In this document: one piece after another, positions 41,047 to 50,250 of the stretch
Layout of the letters: each line of letters starts with the position of its first letter
Numbering within the stretch: position 1 is the stretch's first letter
Origin: Actinoplanes italicus
GTDB taxonomy: Bacteria > Actinomycetota > Actinomycetes > Mycobacteriales > Micromonosporaceae
Length of the DNA stretch: 64,000 nt
Direction of reading: 5' to 3'
NCBI RefSeq assembly: GCF_003001815.1
Contig: NZ_PVMZ01000011.1
Location: 124,001 to 188,000, forward strand
Notes under the pieces: model-generated
Seen by the model: only the letters and a program-made list of their open reading frames with translations
The model's database searches: none
Told to the model about the DNA's origin: nothing
Made by a program: the position numbers and the translations under genes

Positions 41047-43505
41047 GAGCGCACCGGAACCTGAGGGAGAACGGTCAGGGGAAGGGACGTACGGAACTGG
41101 CCGGGAGTGGCGGGGACGGCCCGCTCCTTCCAGGGGTCCTTGTAGGACTGCACGGCCTCGTCGACAGCCGCGTCCAGAGCGTCGGCGATGCCGTCGGTGT
41201 CCTCGACGACGATCTCGCGGATCCGCTCGATGCCGATCCGGGGCACGAACGAGTAGGTGCGCTCCAGCCAGTTCGCGTTCTCGCGGTAGTACTGCAGGAA
41301 GCGGCCGGTCATCCGGATGACCTCCTCCGCCGAGTCCAGCGTGCAGAGCAGGTCTCCCTTGCGGATGTGGGCTCCCGCGGCGCCGCCGACGTAGATCTCC
41401 CACTTGCCGCCGTCGATCGCCACGACACCGAGATCCTTGACGTACGCCTCGGCGCAGTTACGCGGGCAGCCGGTCACCGCGAGCTTCATCTTGCCGGGAC
41501 CCTCGAGGCCCTGGTAACGCTCCTCGATCGCGATACCGAGCGCGGTCGAGTCGCCGACACCGAACCGGCAGAAGTCGGAGCCGACACAGGTCTTCACCGT
41601 GCGGAAGCTCTTCGCGTAGGCGTACCCGGAAGGCATGTCGAGGTCCGCCCACATCGCCGGCAGCTGCTCCTTCGGGATGCCGAGCAGGTCGATGCGCTGG
41701 CCACCGGTGAGCTTGACCATCGGCACGTTGTACTTCTCCGCCACCTCGGCGATGCGCTTGAGCTCGGCCGGGGTGGTGACGCCGCCCTTCATCTGCGGGA
41801 CCACCGAGAAGGTGCCGTCCTTCTGGATGTTGCCGTGCACCCGGTCGTTGATGAAGCGGGCGTCGCGCTCGTCGACGTACCGGTCGGCCCACATCATCTT
41901 GAGCAGCGAGGCCAGGCCCATCTTGCTCTTGGCGTCGTGCTCCCCGCCGGGGACCAGCTTCTCGAAGACCGACGAGACGCTCTTCAGCTCGTACTTGCGG
42001 ATCGCGGCCATCAGCTCCGGCTTCGGCATCGGCACGCCGGGCACGTACCAGGACGCGGCCGGGTCCTCCTCGGCCTCGCCGCCGGCGGCCCACTCGACGA
42101 TCCGCTGCACCAGCGGCTTGCAGGTGCCGCAGCCCTTGCCGGCGCGGGTGGAGTCCATCACGCCGGAGACCGTCTTGCAGCCGGCGTTGACGACGCCGCA
42201 GATGGCGCCCTTGCTGACGCCGTTGCAGTTGCAGACCTGCGCGTCGTCCGGCATGTCCTCGGGCTTGACCTCGCCGGTCGGGCCGCCGATGTCGAAGAGC
42301 ATCTCGGCCCGCTCCTCCGGCAGGGCCTGGGCGCGGTCGAACGACTGGATCAGGCCGGCGGCCTTGCTGTTGTCGCCGACCAGGATCGCCCCGGCCAGCG
42401 CCCCGTCGCGGATGATGAGCTGCTTGTAGACGCCCTTCTTCGGCTCGCTGTAGATGATCACCTCGTCGTCGTCGCTCTCCGGGGCGATGAGGCCCATCGA
42501 GGCGACGTCGATGCCGGCGACCTTCAGCTTGGTGGAGAGCTTCGAGCCGGTGTACGCGGCCTCGACGTCCCGGCCGGTGATGTGGTCGGCGAGCACCTTC
42601 GCCTGGTCCCACAGCGGCGCGACCAGGCCGTACAGGTTCCCGCGGTGCTGGGCGCACTCACCGACCGAGTAGATGTCGTCCTCGTCCTGCACCCGCATCT
42701 GGTCGTCGACCACGATGCCGCGCTCGACGGTCAGCCCGCTGTCCGCGGCGACCTGGGTGTTCGGCCGGATGCCGGCGGCGATCACCACGACGTCGCACGG
42801 GATGACGGTGCCGTCGGCCAGCTTGACGCCGGTGACCCGGTCCTTGCCGAGGATCTCGGTCGTCATGGCGTTGGTGATGACCTTGATGCCGAGCTTGTTC
42901 TCGACGCTGGCCTGCAGCATGTGGCCGGCCTTCTCGTCGAGCTGCCGCTCCATCAGGTGGCCCATGGCGTGCAGCAGGGTCACGTCGCTCAGGTGGTTCT
43001 GCAGGCCGCGGGCCGCCTCGAGGCCGAGCAGGCCACCGCCGATGACGACGGCGCGCTCGTGATCCCGGGCGTACCGGATCATGCCGCGGGTGTCGTCGAG
43101 CGTCCGGAACGCGAAGACGCCCTGGTGGAAGCCGCGCTTCGGGTTGTGGATGTTCTTGATCGGTGGCGTCCACGAGCTGGAGCCGGTCGCGATGATCAGC
43201 TTGTCGTACGGGGTGGCCGTCCCGTCCGTCGCGTAGACCACCTTGGCGAACCGGTCGATCCGCTCGATCCGCACCCCGGCGTTGAGGGTGATGCCGTTGT
43301 CGGCGTACCAGCTCAGGTCGTTCAGGTAGATCCCGGCCTCGTCCTCCACCCCGGCGAGCAGGTTGGACAGCATGATCCGGTTGTAGTTGCCGTACGGCTC
43401 GTCGCCGAACATCGTGATGGTGAAGTCACCGTTGCGGGCGAGGATCTCCTCAACCGTGCGGGCGCCGGCCATGCCGTTGCCGATTACCACAAGTCTCTGG
43501 GTCAT
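41043..43505 (-). CDS. nirB: assimilatory nitrite reductase large subunit
   Basis: 820-residue cytoplasmic siroheme flavoprotein that reduces nitrite to ammonium with NAD(P)H. Order: FAD/NAD domain (LVVIGNGMAGARTVEEIL; AVVIGGGLLGLEAARGLQ), a BFD-type [2Fe-2S] site (CNCNGVSKG with GCGTCKPLVQ), ferredoxin half-domains, and the siroheme/[4Fe-4S] ligands CVGSDFC and TGCPRNCAEAYV. ATG 43505 overlaps the preceding stop by one base. Siroheme comes from the chelatase encoded three genes upstream. Confidence 0.95.
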   Translation of the reverse strand: MTQRLVVIGNGMAGARTVEEILARNGDFTITMFGDEPYGNYNRIMLSNLLAGVEDEAGIYLNDLSWYADNGITLNAGVRIERIDRFAKVVYATDGTATPYDKLIIATGSSSWTPPIKNIHNPKRGFHQGVFAFRTLDDTRGMIRYARDHERAVVIGGGLLGLEAARGLQNHLSDVTLLHAMGHLMERQLDEKAGHMLQASVENKLGIKVITNAMTTEILGKDRVTGVKLADGTVIPCDVVVIAAGIRPNTQVAADSGLTVERGIVVDDQMRVQDEDDIYSVGECAQHRGNLYGLVAPLWDQAKVLADHITGRDVEAAYTGSKLSTKLKVAGIDVASMGLIAPESDDDEVIIYSEPKKGVYKQLIIRDGALAGAILVGDNSKAAGLIQSFDRAQALPEERAEMLFDIGGPTGEVKPEDMPDDAQVCNCNGVSKGAICGVVNAGCKTVSGVMDSTRAGKGCGTCKPLVQRIVEWAAGGEAEEDPAASWYVPGVPMPKPELMAAIRKYELKSVSSVFEKLVPGGEHDAKSKMGLASLLKMMWADRYVDERDARFINDRVHGNIQKDGTFSVVPQMKGGVTTPAELKRIAEVAEKYNVPMVKLTGGQRIDLLGIPKEQLPAMWADLDMPSGYAYAKSFRTVKTCVGSDFCRFGVGDSTALGIAIEERYQGLEGPGKMKLAVTGCPRNCAEAYVKDLGVVAIDGGKWEIYVGGAAGAHIRKGDLLCTLDSAEEVIRMTGRFLQYYRENANWLERTYSFVPRIGIERIREIVVEDTDGIADALDAAVDEAVQSYKDPWKERAVPATPGQFRTSLPLTVLPQVPVRS

Positions 43506-43852
43506 CAGATCTCCACCAGTCCGAGGTCCACGATCACGTTTCCGGTGAGGCCGGCCGGCGCGGCGAGCCACAGCTCCACCGTGGTGCCGCCGGCCAGGTC
43601 CTCCAGCACCCGCAGCGGCACGTGGACGTCGCCCTTGGCGCCGACCGGGAAGTACCGCATGGGTGCGCCGTCGCGCATCAGCACGACGCAGATCAGTTCG
43701 TCCGTGGCGTTGCCGCCGCGGAAGTAGACGGCCTGCGCGGTGGCGCCGGCCGGGACCGTCCAGCCGAGGGCCGTGCTCAACGGCGCCGGCTCGTCCAGGC
43801 CCTTGCCTTCGAAGGCGTAGACGCCCTGCAGAAAGCGGGGTGTGGAGTGCAT
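43505..43852 (-). CDS. conserved small protein of the nitrate assimilation operon, unknown function
   Basis: 115 residues, MHSTPRFLQGVYAFEGKGL to LTGNVIVDLGLVEI. Predicted mostly beta, no signal peptide, no cysteines beyond one in ELICVVLMRDG. It overlaps nirB by one base and starts two bases after the nitrate reductase stop, so it is made with both enzymes. A beta-sandwich assembly or stability factor for nitrate reductase is a guess from position only. Confidence 0.75.
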   Translation of the reverse strand: MHSTPRFLQGVYAFEGKGLDEPAPLSTALGWTVPAGATAQAVYFRGGNATDELICVVLMRDGAPMRYFPVGAKGDVHVPLRVLEDLAGGTTVELWLAAPAGLTGNVIVDLGLVEI

Positions 43853-43854
43853 GG

Positions 43855-45951
43855 TCAGGAACTCCGTTCTTCTGCTTTGCGGAGCGCGATCGCGCATGCC
43901 TTGAAGGCGGGCATCCGGGAATGGGGATCCAGAGCCGGGTTGGTCAGGGCGTTGGCTCCGGGCCAGTGGAACGGCGCGAACACCGTGTCCGGGCGGATGC
44001 CGTCGGTGAGCCGGGCGCGCAACGTCGCTGCGCCGCGGCGGCTTCGGAGTTCGACCAGGTCACCGTCGGCGATGCCGTGGCGGCGGGCCAGGTCGGGGTG
44101 GAGCTCGGCACGCGGTTCGGGCAGCGCCACGTTGAGCGCCCGTACCCGCCGCGTCTGGTTGCCGCTCTGGTACTGCTGCATGTTGCGGCCGGTCGTCAGC
44201 ACGTACGGGAAAGTGGAATCGGGAAGCTCGGCCGCGTCGCGGTGATCGACCCGGATGAACCTGGCGCGGCCGGAGGCCGTCGGGAATCCGTCGGCGAACA
44301 GCCGCGGCGTGCCCGGATGGGCCTCGTCGGGGCACGGCCAGAAGACGCCCTGCTCGTCCTCGATGCGCTCGTAGGTGATGCCGGCGTAGTCGGCGATCCC
44401 GCCGGCACTGGCCCGGCGCAGTTCCTCGAACACCTCGCGCGGCTCGTCGCTGAAGAACTCGCCGCGGCCCAGGTGCCCGGCCAGCTCGGTCAGCACCGTG
44501 AGGTCCGACTTGACCAGCGGCGGAGGCGGCAGCGCCATCTTGCGGCGGATCACGCGGCCTTCGAGGTTGGTCATCGTGCCCTCCTCCTCCGCCCACTGCG
44601 CGGTCGGCAGGATGACGTCGGCGAGGTCGGCGGTCTCCGAGCGGAAGATGTCCGAGACGACCAGGAAGTCGAGTTTCCGCAGCTTGTCGATGACGTTGTT
44701 GCTGTGCGGGGCCGACACGACGATGTTGCTGGCCAGGACCCACAAGACCTTGACACCGCCTTCGGCGCCAAGACGATCGATCATTTCGTACGCGGAAAGC
44801 CCCGGCCGTGGGAGCTCGTCAGCGTCGATGCCCCACACCGCGGCCACGTGAGTGCGCGCCGCCGGGTCGTCGAGCTTGCGGTAACCCGGCAGCTGGTCGG
44901 CCTTCTGCCCGTGCTCGCGGCCGCCCTGCCCGTTGCCCTGGCCGGTGATGGTGCCGTACCCGGAGAAGGGTTTGCCGACCAGGCCGAGCGCGAGGGCCAG
45001 GTTGAGCCACGCCTGCGCGGTGTCGGTGCCGTTGCTGTGCTGCTCGGCGCCGCGCGCGGTGAGGATCATGCTGGGGCCCTCGGTGGCGAGCAGCCGCACC
45101 GTCTCGCGCAGCTGCGCCTCCGGGACGCCGGTCATCCGCTCGACCCGCTCCGGCCAGTACGAGTTCGCTTTGTTTAATGAGTCGAACCCCTCGGTGCGCG
45201 TCTTGATGTAGTCCTCGTCGACCCAGCCCTCGCGGATCGCGATGTGCAGCATCCCGTTCGCCAGCGCCAGGTCGGTGCCGGGCAGCGGCTGCAGGTGCAG
45301 GTGGGCGCCGTTGGCCGTGTTCGTGCGCCGCGGGTCGACGACGATGTGCTTCGCGCCGTTGGCCCGGCCGGCGTCCAGGTACTGCATGGACGGCGGCATC
45401 GCGTCGGCCGGGTTCGCGCCGACCAGCAGGACGGTCCGCGCCTCGGCCACGTCGGCGAGCGGGAAGGGCAGGCCGCGGTCGATGCCGAGCGCCCGGTTCG
45501 CCGCGGTCGCCGCACTCGACATGCAGAACCGGCCGTTGTAGTCGATCGCCGACGACCGCAGTGCCACCCGCACGAACTTGCCGAGCGCGTACGCCTTCTC
45601 GTTCGTCAGGCCGCCGCCTCCGAACGCTCCGACACTGTCCGGCCCGAACCTGTCCTGGCTGTCCCGGATCGCGGTCACGATCCGCTCGTACGCCTCCTCC
45701 CAGGACGCCTCCCGCAGGGGAGAATCCCGGTTGCCGGCCTCCTTGCGGACCAGCGGCGTCAGCAGCCGGTCGGAGTGGTCCAGCAGGTCCGCCGCGGTGA
45801 AGCCCTTGGCGCACAGGCCGCCCCGGTTGACCGGGAACTCGGCCGGCTCGAGCCGGACACCCGGCATCCCCAGCCTCGTGGGGAGCTCGGGCGTCAGCGT
45901 CATCCCGCACTGCAGGGCGCAGTAGGGGCAATGCGTCTGGGTCGCCGTCAC
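43855..45951 (-). CDS. assimilatory nitrate reductase catalytic subunit (NasC/NarB type)
   Basis: 698-residue cytoplasmic molybdopterin enzyme reducing nitrate to nitrite. N-terminal [4Fe-4S] ligands CPYCALQC and GLCAKG; bis-MGD domains VLLVGANPADAMPPSMQYLD, RGAEQHSNGTD and LTTGRNMQQYQSGNQTRR. No Tat signal, consistent with an assimilatory enzyme. There is no added C-terminal [2Fe-2S] domain, so the electron donor is probably a separate ferredoxin or flavoprotein. First of the block nasC-like, unknown, nirB, nirD, narK. Confidence 0.9.
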   Translation of the reverse strand: MTATQTHCPYCALQCGMTLTPELPTRLGMPGVRLEPAEFPVNRGGLCAKGFTAADLLDHSDRLLTPLVRKEAGNRDSPLREASWEEAYERIVTAIRDSQDRFGPDSVGAFGGGGLTNEKAYALGKFVRVALRSSAIDYNGRFCMSSAATAANRALGIDRGLPFPLADVAEARTVLLVGANPADAMPPSMQYLDAGRANGAKHIVVDPRRTNTANGAHLHLQPLPGTDLALANGMLHIAIREGWVDEDYIKTRTEGFDSLNKANSYWPERVERMTGVPEAQLRETVRLLATEGPSMILTARGAEQHSNGTDTAQAWLNLALALGLVGKPFSGYGTITGQGNGQGGREHGQKADQLPGYRKLDDPAARTHVAAVWGIDADELPRPGLSAYEMIDRLGAEGGVKVLWVLASNIVVSAPHSNNVIDKLRKLDFLVVSDIFRSETADLADVILPTAQWAEEEGTMTNLEGRVIRRKMALPPPPLVKSDLTVLTELAGHLGRGEFFSDEPREVFEELRRASAGGIADYAGITYERIEDEQGVFWPCPDEAHPGTPRLFADGFPTASGRARFIRVDHRDAAELPDSTFPYVLTTGRNMQQYQSGNQTRRVRALNVALPEPRAELHPDLARRHGIADGDLVELRSRRGAATLRARLTDGIRPDTVFAPFHWPGANALTNPALDPHSRMPAFKACAIALRKAEERSS

Positions 45952-45975
45952 GAGAGAGATGCTTTCGGGCCGCCG

Positions 45976-46002
45976 TTAACCCTTACGACGCCTTGCGGTG
46001 AC
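45976..46002 (-). promoter_or_regulatory. weak GlnR-like half-sites upstream of nitrate reductase
   Basis: Minus-strand GTCAC and GTTAA start 22 bp apart, as the first half-sites of an actinobacterial GlnR box should, but the partner GAAAC sites are poor. Tentative. Confidence 0.2.
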
Positions 46003-46046
46003 GCTGTTGTTCGGAAATCCCTACAACCGCTCCGCCACAGTTGTGA

Positions 46047-46727
46047 CTACAAACCGCTACCGACGGTTGTGAGGATCTGGCTATCGAACCGACGCAGAAC
46101 CAGATCGGCGACCGCCGGGTCATGACACAGCGGAGGGGTCACCACGTCGGCGCCGGCACTGTGCAGGGTGCGGTAGAACAGGCCCTCAGCAAGCAGGTAC
46201 GCCGCCACCGCGACCTTCGCGGCGCCCTCGTCACGCAGCCGCGCCACCACGTCGGCGACGCGCGGGCCGCTGCCCGAGGTGTAACCGAGCTCGACCCGGC
46301 CCGGCAGCTCGGCGGCTACCTCACGGATGCCGGCCACCCACAGCGGATCCGACGAACCGGCCGAGGCCAGCACGATCGCGTCGGCGTCGCCCGGAACGTT
46401 ACGGCGCAGGTGCTCCAGGAAGACGTCGTCCGGCCCGAGCGGCGCGCTCACCCGGAACCCGGTCCCGGCGACGGCCTCGGCGATGTCCACCCGTACGTGA
46501 TACCCGCACGACAACAGCAGCGGCACGACCACGGCTTCGGCACCTTCGGCGACCACACCCGCGACGATGTCGGCGACCTTCGGTTCCTGGACGTCGACGT
46601 AGCAGAGGCGGACGTCCAGGCCCGGGCGGCGGCGCGCGGCGGACGCGGCCAGCTCCTGGATCTGCCGCCGGCCGGCCGGCGAACGGGTGCCGTGCGCGAC
46701 GGCGATCAGCGTGGTGTTCTCACTCAT
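46047..46727 (-). CDS. sirohydrochlorin ferrochelatase family protein (CbiX/SirB-like)
   Basis: 226-residue cytoplasmic enzyme placing iron (or cobalt) in sirohydrochlorin, giving siroheme for NirB. Opening IAVAHGTRSPAGRRQIQELA contains the metal-binding histidine; LLLSCGYHVRVDIAEAV has the second. Two repeats of the chelatase half-domain fit the long single-chain form. Start ATG 46727 has GAGGAG upstream. Same strand as the nitrate genes. Confidence 0.88.
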   Translation of the reverse strand: MSENTTLIAVAHGTRSPAGRRQIQELAASAARRRPGLDVRLCYVDVQEPKVADIVAGVVAEGAEAVVVPLLLSCGYHVRVDIAEAVAGTGFRVSAPLGPDDVFLEHLRRNVPGDADAIVLASAGSSDPLWVAGIREVAAELPGRVELGYTSGSGPRVADVVARLRDEGAAKVAVAAYLLAEGLFYRTLHSAGADVVTPPLCHDPAVADLVLRRFDSQILTTVGSGL

Positions 46728-47023
46728 GGGGCGTCTCCTCATGCTGTCCCGCGCCTCGCGACCGACGGCGCGGGCCCGGTGGGATGTGCTGCGGGAGCGG
46801 CCCGGCATGGCATCAGGCGCGCGATCTCGGCGCGGCCGAAGCGGACTTCTCCCTCGTCGCCTCGGACGTGCCGTCTTCGGGTTCCGGTCTCCCGGGTTCC
46901 GGTTGGCCTCTTGACTCCTGGCGGCCCGGCATGGACATCGGGCTCTTCCAGATCCGGCCTCGTCGCCGGGGAGCGGTGCTTCGTCGTTCTGTCAGACCGG
47001 CACTTTTCTCAGCCGGCTCCGCC
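46728..47023. other. intergenic region between cbiX-like gene and nnaR
   Basis: Nearly 300 bp with no credible gene on either strand; short imperfect repeats (gggttccgg) near 46880. It is followed by the 26-bp array. Confidence 0.5.
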
Positions 47024-47120
47024 GTTCGTCAGGCGGCCTCGCCGCTCGCGTTCGTCAGGCGGCCTCGGCGCTCGCGTTCGTCAGGCGGCCTCGCCGCTCG
47101 CGTTCGTCAGGCGGCCTCGT
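47024..47120. repeat. 26-bp tandem repeat spanning the nnaR stop codon
   Basis: Units of gttcgtcaggcggcctcgcc start at 47024, 47050, 47076 and 47102 (period exactly 26). On the minus strand each carries GCCGCCTGA, so the last codons and the stop of nnaR are repeated three more times downstream, in shifting frames. Confidence 0.95.
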
Positions 47121-48207
47121 CTATCCGGAGGCGGTAGCCGCGCTTGATCACCGTCTCGATGTGCTTGCCGGAGCCGAGCGCGGCCCGCAGACGGGCCACC
47201 GCCACGTCGACGGCGTGCCCGTCGTTACCTCGCGGCAGCGCGGCGGCCAGCTGGTCCTTCGAGACGACCGCGCCGGGCCTGCGGGCCAGCGCGGAGAGGA
47301 TCGCCATCGCCGCCGGGGCCAGCGCGTGGGTCACGCCGTCGATCAGGACCGCGTGTCCGCGTACCTCCAGAACCGATTCGGCGACGTTGAGCCGGACAGC
47401 ACGCCGCGGCAGCTCGTCGGTGACCGTCTTGATCAGCGCACCCAGGCGGTAACGCTCCGGCATCACCACCGGAATGTCCCGCTCGACGAGCGGCGCGGCC
47501 GTGACCGGGCCGACGCACGCGGCGAGCGTGCGGCACGCGAAGGCACCTGCGACGTCCGCTTTGGCATCCTCGGCGATCTGCATGAACGCCTTGACCGCCG
47601 GCGCGCTGGTGAACGTCACGGCGTCGATCTGCCCGGCCGCGACCTGCTCGACGAGCCGCCGCACCGGCGCCACATCGGGCGGCATCGCCCAGCGGTAGAC
47701 CGGCACCTCGACGACGGCCGCGCCGGCCGTACGCAGGGCTTTCACGAACTCGGTCTGCGGCTCGCCGTGCTCCTGAACGACGATCCGCAGCCCGGCCACA
47801 CCATCGCTGAGCAGCCGTTCGAGCACCTCCTCGGAGGCCTCGGTCTTGGCCGCCCACTCCTCGGTGAGCCCCGCCGCACGGATCGCCCCGCACGGTTTCG
47901 GCCCACGAGCGATGATCTTGGCGCTGCGCAGCACGTCACGCAGCGAATCGCCCAGGCCCCAGCCCTCGGCCGCCTCCAGCCAGCCACGGAACCCGAACCC
48001 GGTCGTAGCGATGACCAGGTGCGGTTCCAGCCCGATGCAGGCGGCGGTCGCCGCGTGCAGTGCGTCGTCGTCGATCAGTGGAATGATGGTGATCGCGGGT
48101 GCGCTGATCACCCGTGCTCCGCGTCTTTCCAGCAGAGCAGCCATCTCATTCCGGCGTCGTTCCGCGGTCACCGCCACGGTGAAGCCGGCCAGTGCGCCCT
48201 CGATCAT
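47107..48207 (-). CDS. nnaR: NnaR-type nitrate/nitrite assimilation regulator (uroporphyrinogen-III synthase-like domain plus winged helix)
   Basis: 366 residues. Residues 1-265 form a HemD-like domain (MIEGALAGFTVAVTAERRRN; FTSAPAVKAFM), and 275-366 an OmpR-type winged helix (LIDGVTHALAPAAMAILSAL then AVDVAVARLRAALGSG, IKRGYRLRID). This fusion is known from Streptomyces NnaR and from Mycobacterium tuberculosis Rv0260c, where it acts with GlnR on nitrate and nitrite genes. Placement beside chelatase and nitrite reductase genes supports this. Whether the HemD part still makes uroporphyrinogen III cannot be told. ATG 48207. Confidence 0.85.
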   Translation of the reverse strand: MIEGALAGFTVAVTAERRRNEMAALLERRGARVISAPAITIIPLIDDDALHAATAACIGLEPHLVIATTGFGFRGWLEAAEGWGLGDSLRDVLRSAKIIARGPKPCGAIRAAGLTEEWAAKTEASEEVLERLLSDGVAGLRIVVQEHGEPQTEFVKALRTAGAAVVEVPVYRWAMPPDVAPVRRLVEQVAAGQIDAVTFTSAPAVKAFMQIAEDAKADVAGAFACRTLAACVGPVTAAPLVERDIPVVMPERYRLGALIKTVTDELPRRAVRLNVAESVLEVRGHAVLIDGVTHALAPAAMAILSALARRPGAVVSKDQLAAALPRGNDGHAVDVAVARLRAALGSGKHIETVIKRGYRLRIDEAA

Positions 48208-48255
48208 CCGGTCCCCATCCTGTGCCGCTGTCCGGTGCAAGAGTCCTAAGGCCTG

Positions 48256-48282
48256 GTTTCGGGACCGGCAAGTCAATGTTTC
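48256..48282 (-). promoter_or_regulatory. possible GlnR box upstream of nnaR
   Basis: Two minus-strand GAAAC sites start 22 bp apart, as in the second half-sites of GlnR boxes, about 50-75 bp upstream of nnaR; the other half-sites (TTATT, TTGCC) are weak. Confidence 0.3.
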
Positions 48283-48404
48283 CGCCAGAATAACGGCCGG
48301 TCACTTGGCTGTACGCCGCCGTTGTGAGCTGTTGATCATGAGCCGGTGACGTGGTTTCACACTGCCGGAACGCCTCCCGCCCGCCGTCACACTCCAGCAT
48401 CCCG

Positions 48405-48530
48405 TCACCGACCAGGCCCGCCGCCATCAACCAGGCCCGCCGCCGTCAACGGGAACGCCTTGACCGACCGGGAAGGCCGCCGTCAACCGGGAACGCCACC
48501 CTCAACCAGGACGGGCGCCGTCAACCGGGG
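48405..48530. repeat. imperfect tandem repeat around the stop of the 71-aa gene
   Basis: Degenerate units of about 18-20 bp containing cccggttgacggcggc on the minus strand recur five or six times. The stop codon of the small gene (48521-48523) is the first TGA of the series. Confidence 0.65.
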
Positions 48531-48736
48531 ACGTCGTCCGGCCGCTCGAACAGCGAGCCGTCGACGCCGAGGATCTTCCGTACCTCCATGATCAGATGGA
48601 ATGCCGCGATCCGGCCGTCCAGCAGCCCGATCCGGTAATCGGCGCCGATCTCGGCGTCCTCAGCGATCTGCGGGTCCCGGTATCCGGCGGCCCCGTCCAC
48701 CCGCCCGGCGTTGTAGGCCACCAGAGCGTCGTCCAT
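48521..48736 (-). CDS. small hypothetical protein, 71 aa
   Basis: MDDALVAYNAGRVDGAAGYR to FERPDDVPG. Acidic, soluble, probably helical; no family recognised. An AGAGGA ribosome site precedes the ATG and codon use is normal. It lies upstream of nnaR on the same strand but 313 bp away, so no functional link is claimed. Confidence 0.6.
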   Translation of the reverse strand: MDDALVAYNAGRVDGAAGYRDPQIAEDAEIGADYRIGLLDGRIAAFHLIMEVRKILGVDGSLFERPDDVPG

Positions 48737-49151
48737 CTCGTCCTCTTCCCAGCGTGTCCCCGGCCCGGCAGACGCCCGGCCGACCTCTTGCCCGGCCCGG
48801 TCGCGCTTCCCCGCCTTTGCGTCCGGGCGTGATTCCGGCCGGCATGACCCCATCCCGGTCGTGCTCTTTCGCGTCTCCCTGTCTGGGGCGGGTTTCCGCC
48901 TTGGAACGTCGCGACAATTTCGCACACCGTGAAGCCGTGGCCCACCGGCCGACCGTCCCGAACCGGACAGCCGTCCGCCGCCCCCGCACGTCCGGCCGTC
49001 GGTAGGACACCGGCAACCTCGCCGAAACCGTTCCGCACCCGGTGCGACATGCGTCACCGCAGCTCACCGCGGTTACAGTGCGCGTCGCGGCGATCACGCG
49101 GGGATTCCGAACGGGCCACGTCCGCGCCCTCGCGGGACCGATACTCAGCGG
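48737..49151. other. 415-bp intergenic region between divergent genes
   Basis: No gene with convincing codon use on either strand. It must hold the promoters of the 71-aa gene and the DUF4253 gene; no clear operator seen. Confidence 0.5.
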
Positions 49152-50009
49152 GTGGCCGACGACATCGACCGTCTCCGCACGGCACTGCGCGGAACCCCGC
49201 TCGCGGACCTGCCGATCCGGGCGATCCCGGACGGTCGTCTGGTGATGAGCAGGGTGAGTCCGCAGGACTACCTGACGGCATGGCGGGCCGCCCGCGCGGT
49301 CCTGCCGGTCACCGGGCGCCGGCCGGTGATCGTCGAGAGCGACTCCTCTCTGCTGGAGGACGAGCCGTGGGGCACGCCGGACGAGGACGACGGCCCCGGC
49401 CCCGCCTGGATCGCCGGCCTGGACGAGGCCGCCCGCACGATCGACCCGTGGCAGGCACGCGACACGTCCTGGCTGGATGAGGTCTGCGATGACGAAGACC
49501 TGCGGTTCCACGTCCCGGATCTGCCGGGCGTCGAACTGCGCGCCGAGATACGCCAGGACCTCGCGGCGCCGACGATCCGGAGCGTCAACCGATACGTGTA
49601 CGACCGGGTCCGCGCCGATCCGCTGCTCATGGACGCCACCGAGTCCCTGGCCGATCAGGTGTTCAGCCCGCACCGATGGTGGAGACCCCGCTCGGTCGAG
49701 TTGATGCTGGTGCCGAGGCCGGAGGCGCACATGGTGGCGGCCTGGACCGAGTTCCACAGCGTGCTCGGCATGAACGACGTCCTGGCCGCCGCACTGTGGC
49801 GGTGGCATCGGGCTTGCGAGGCCGAGATGGTCGCGTGCTGGGAGACGATGCTGCTGCTCACAGCCGGCCGGCGACCCGCGCCGGGCGACGAGGCGTGGGA
49901 GCTGGCGGTGCAGCTCAAGGGCTTCGCCACCAACCTGGAACCCAACCCGTGGGAGATCGCGCTGGCGGTCACCCGCGGAGACGAGTGGTTCCTGCACGAC
50001 CGCCCCTGA
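49152..50009 (+). CDS. DUF4253-domain protein
   Basis: 285-residue acidic cytoplasmic protein. The C-terminal part from about 185 (LWRWHRACEAEMVACWETML, then AWELAVQLKGFATN) is the DUF4253 domain, unknown in function and common in actinobacteria. The N-terminal 150 residues include GRRPVIVESDSSLLEDE. GTG 49152 is used. The stop is within a 17-bp repeat. Confidence 0.75.
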   Translation: MADDIDRLRTALRGTPLADLPIRAIPDGRLVMSRVSPQDYLTAWRAARAVLPVTGRRPVIVESDSSLLEDEPWGTPDEDDGPGPAWIAGLDEAARTIDPWQARDTSWLDEVCDDEDLRFHVPDLPGVELRAEIRQDLAAPTIRSVNRYVYDRVRADPLLMDATESLADQVFSPHRWWRPRSVELMLVPRPEAHMVAAWTEFHSVLGMNDVLAAALWRWHRACEAEMVACWETMLLLTAGRRPAPGDEAWELAVQLKGFATNLEPNPWEIALAVTRGDEWFLHDRP

Positions 50010-50054
50010 TCACCGGCCACCCCTGATCACCGGCCACCCCTGATCACCGGCCGC
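50004..50054. repeat. 17-bp tandem repeat spanning the DUF4253 stop codon
   Basis: Three units of ccctgatcaccggccac. The TGA stop (50007-50009) recurs at 50024 and 50041, hence in all three frames. Confidence 0.9.
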
Positions 50055-50173
50055 GCCCCGTCCCGCGTCGCGCGCCGGCCGCCGGTGAACAGCCCGGCCA
50101 GGAAGGCCTCCAGCGACTCGGTCGGGACGGCGGTCCCTCCCCGGGCGATGCGCGGCTCGCCGCGGTCGGACAT
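50027..50173 (-). CDS. possible small protein, 48 aa, after the AurF-like gene
   Basis: MSDRGEPRIARGGTAVPTES to RPVIRGGR, basic, 78 bp downstream of the diiron oxygenase on the same strand. A GGGGCAG could be its ribosome site. It may be only a spacer; evidence is weak. Confidence 0.3.
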   Translation of the reverse strand: MSDRGEPRIARGGTAVPTESLEAFLAGLFTGGRRATRDGARPVIRGGR

Positions 50174-50250
50174 CACGCTGCCCCTGGCGCCTGGCCGGGC
50201 GGTGTGGACGAGGACCGGGCCGCCCTGCTGCTCAACGCCTGAGAGCGCGC

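Noticed and set aside
45952..46046. A full GlnR box before nitrate reductase
   Set aside because: Only the GTnAC-type half-sites are fair; the GAAAC partners are missing, so it is listed only as a low-confidence site.
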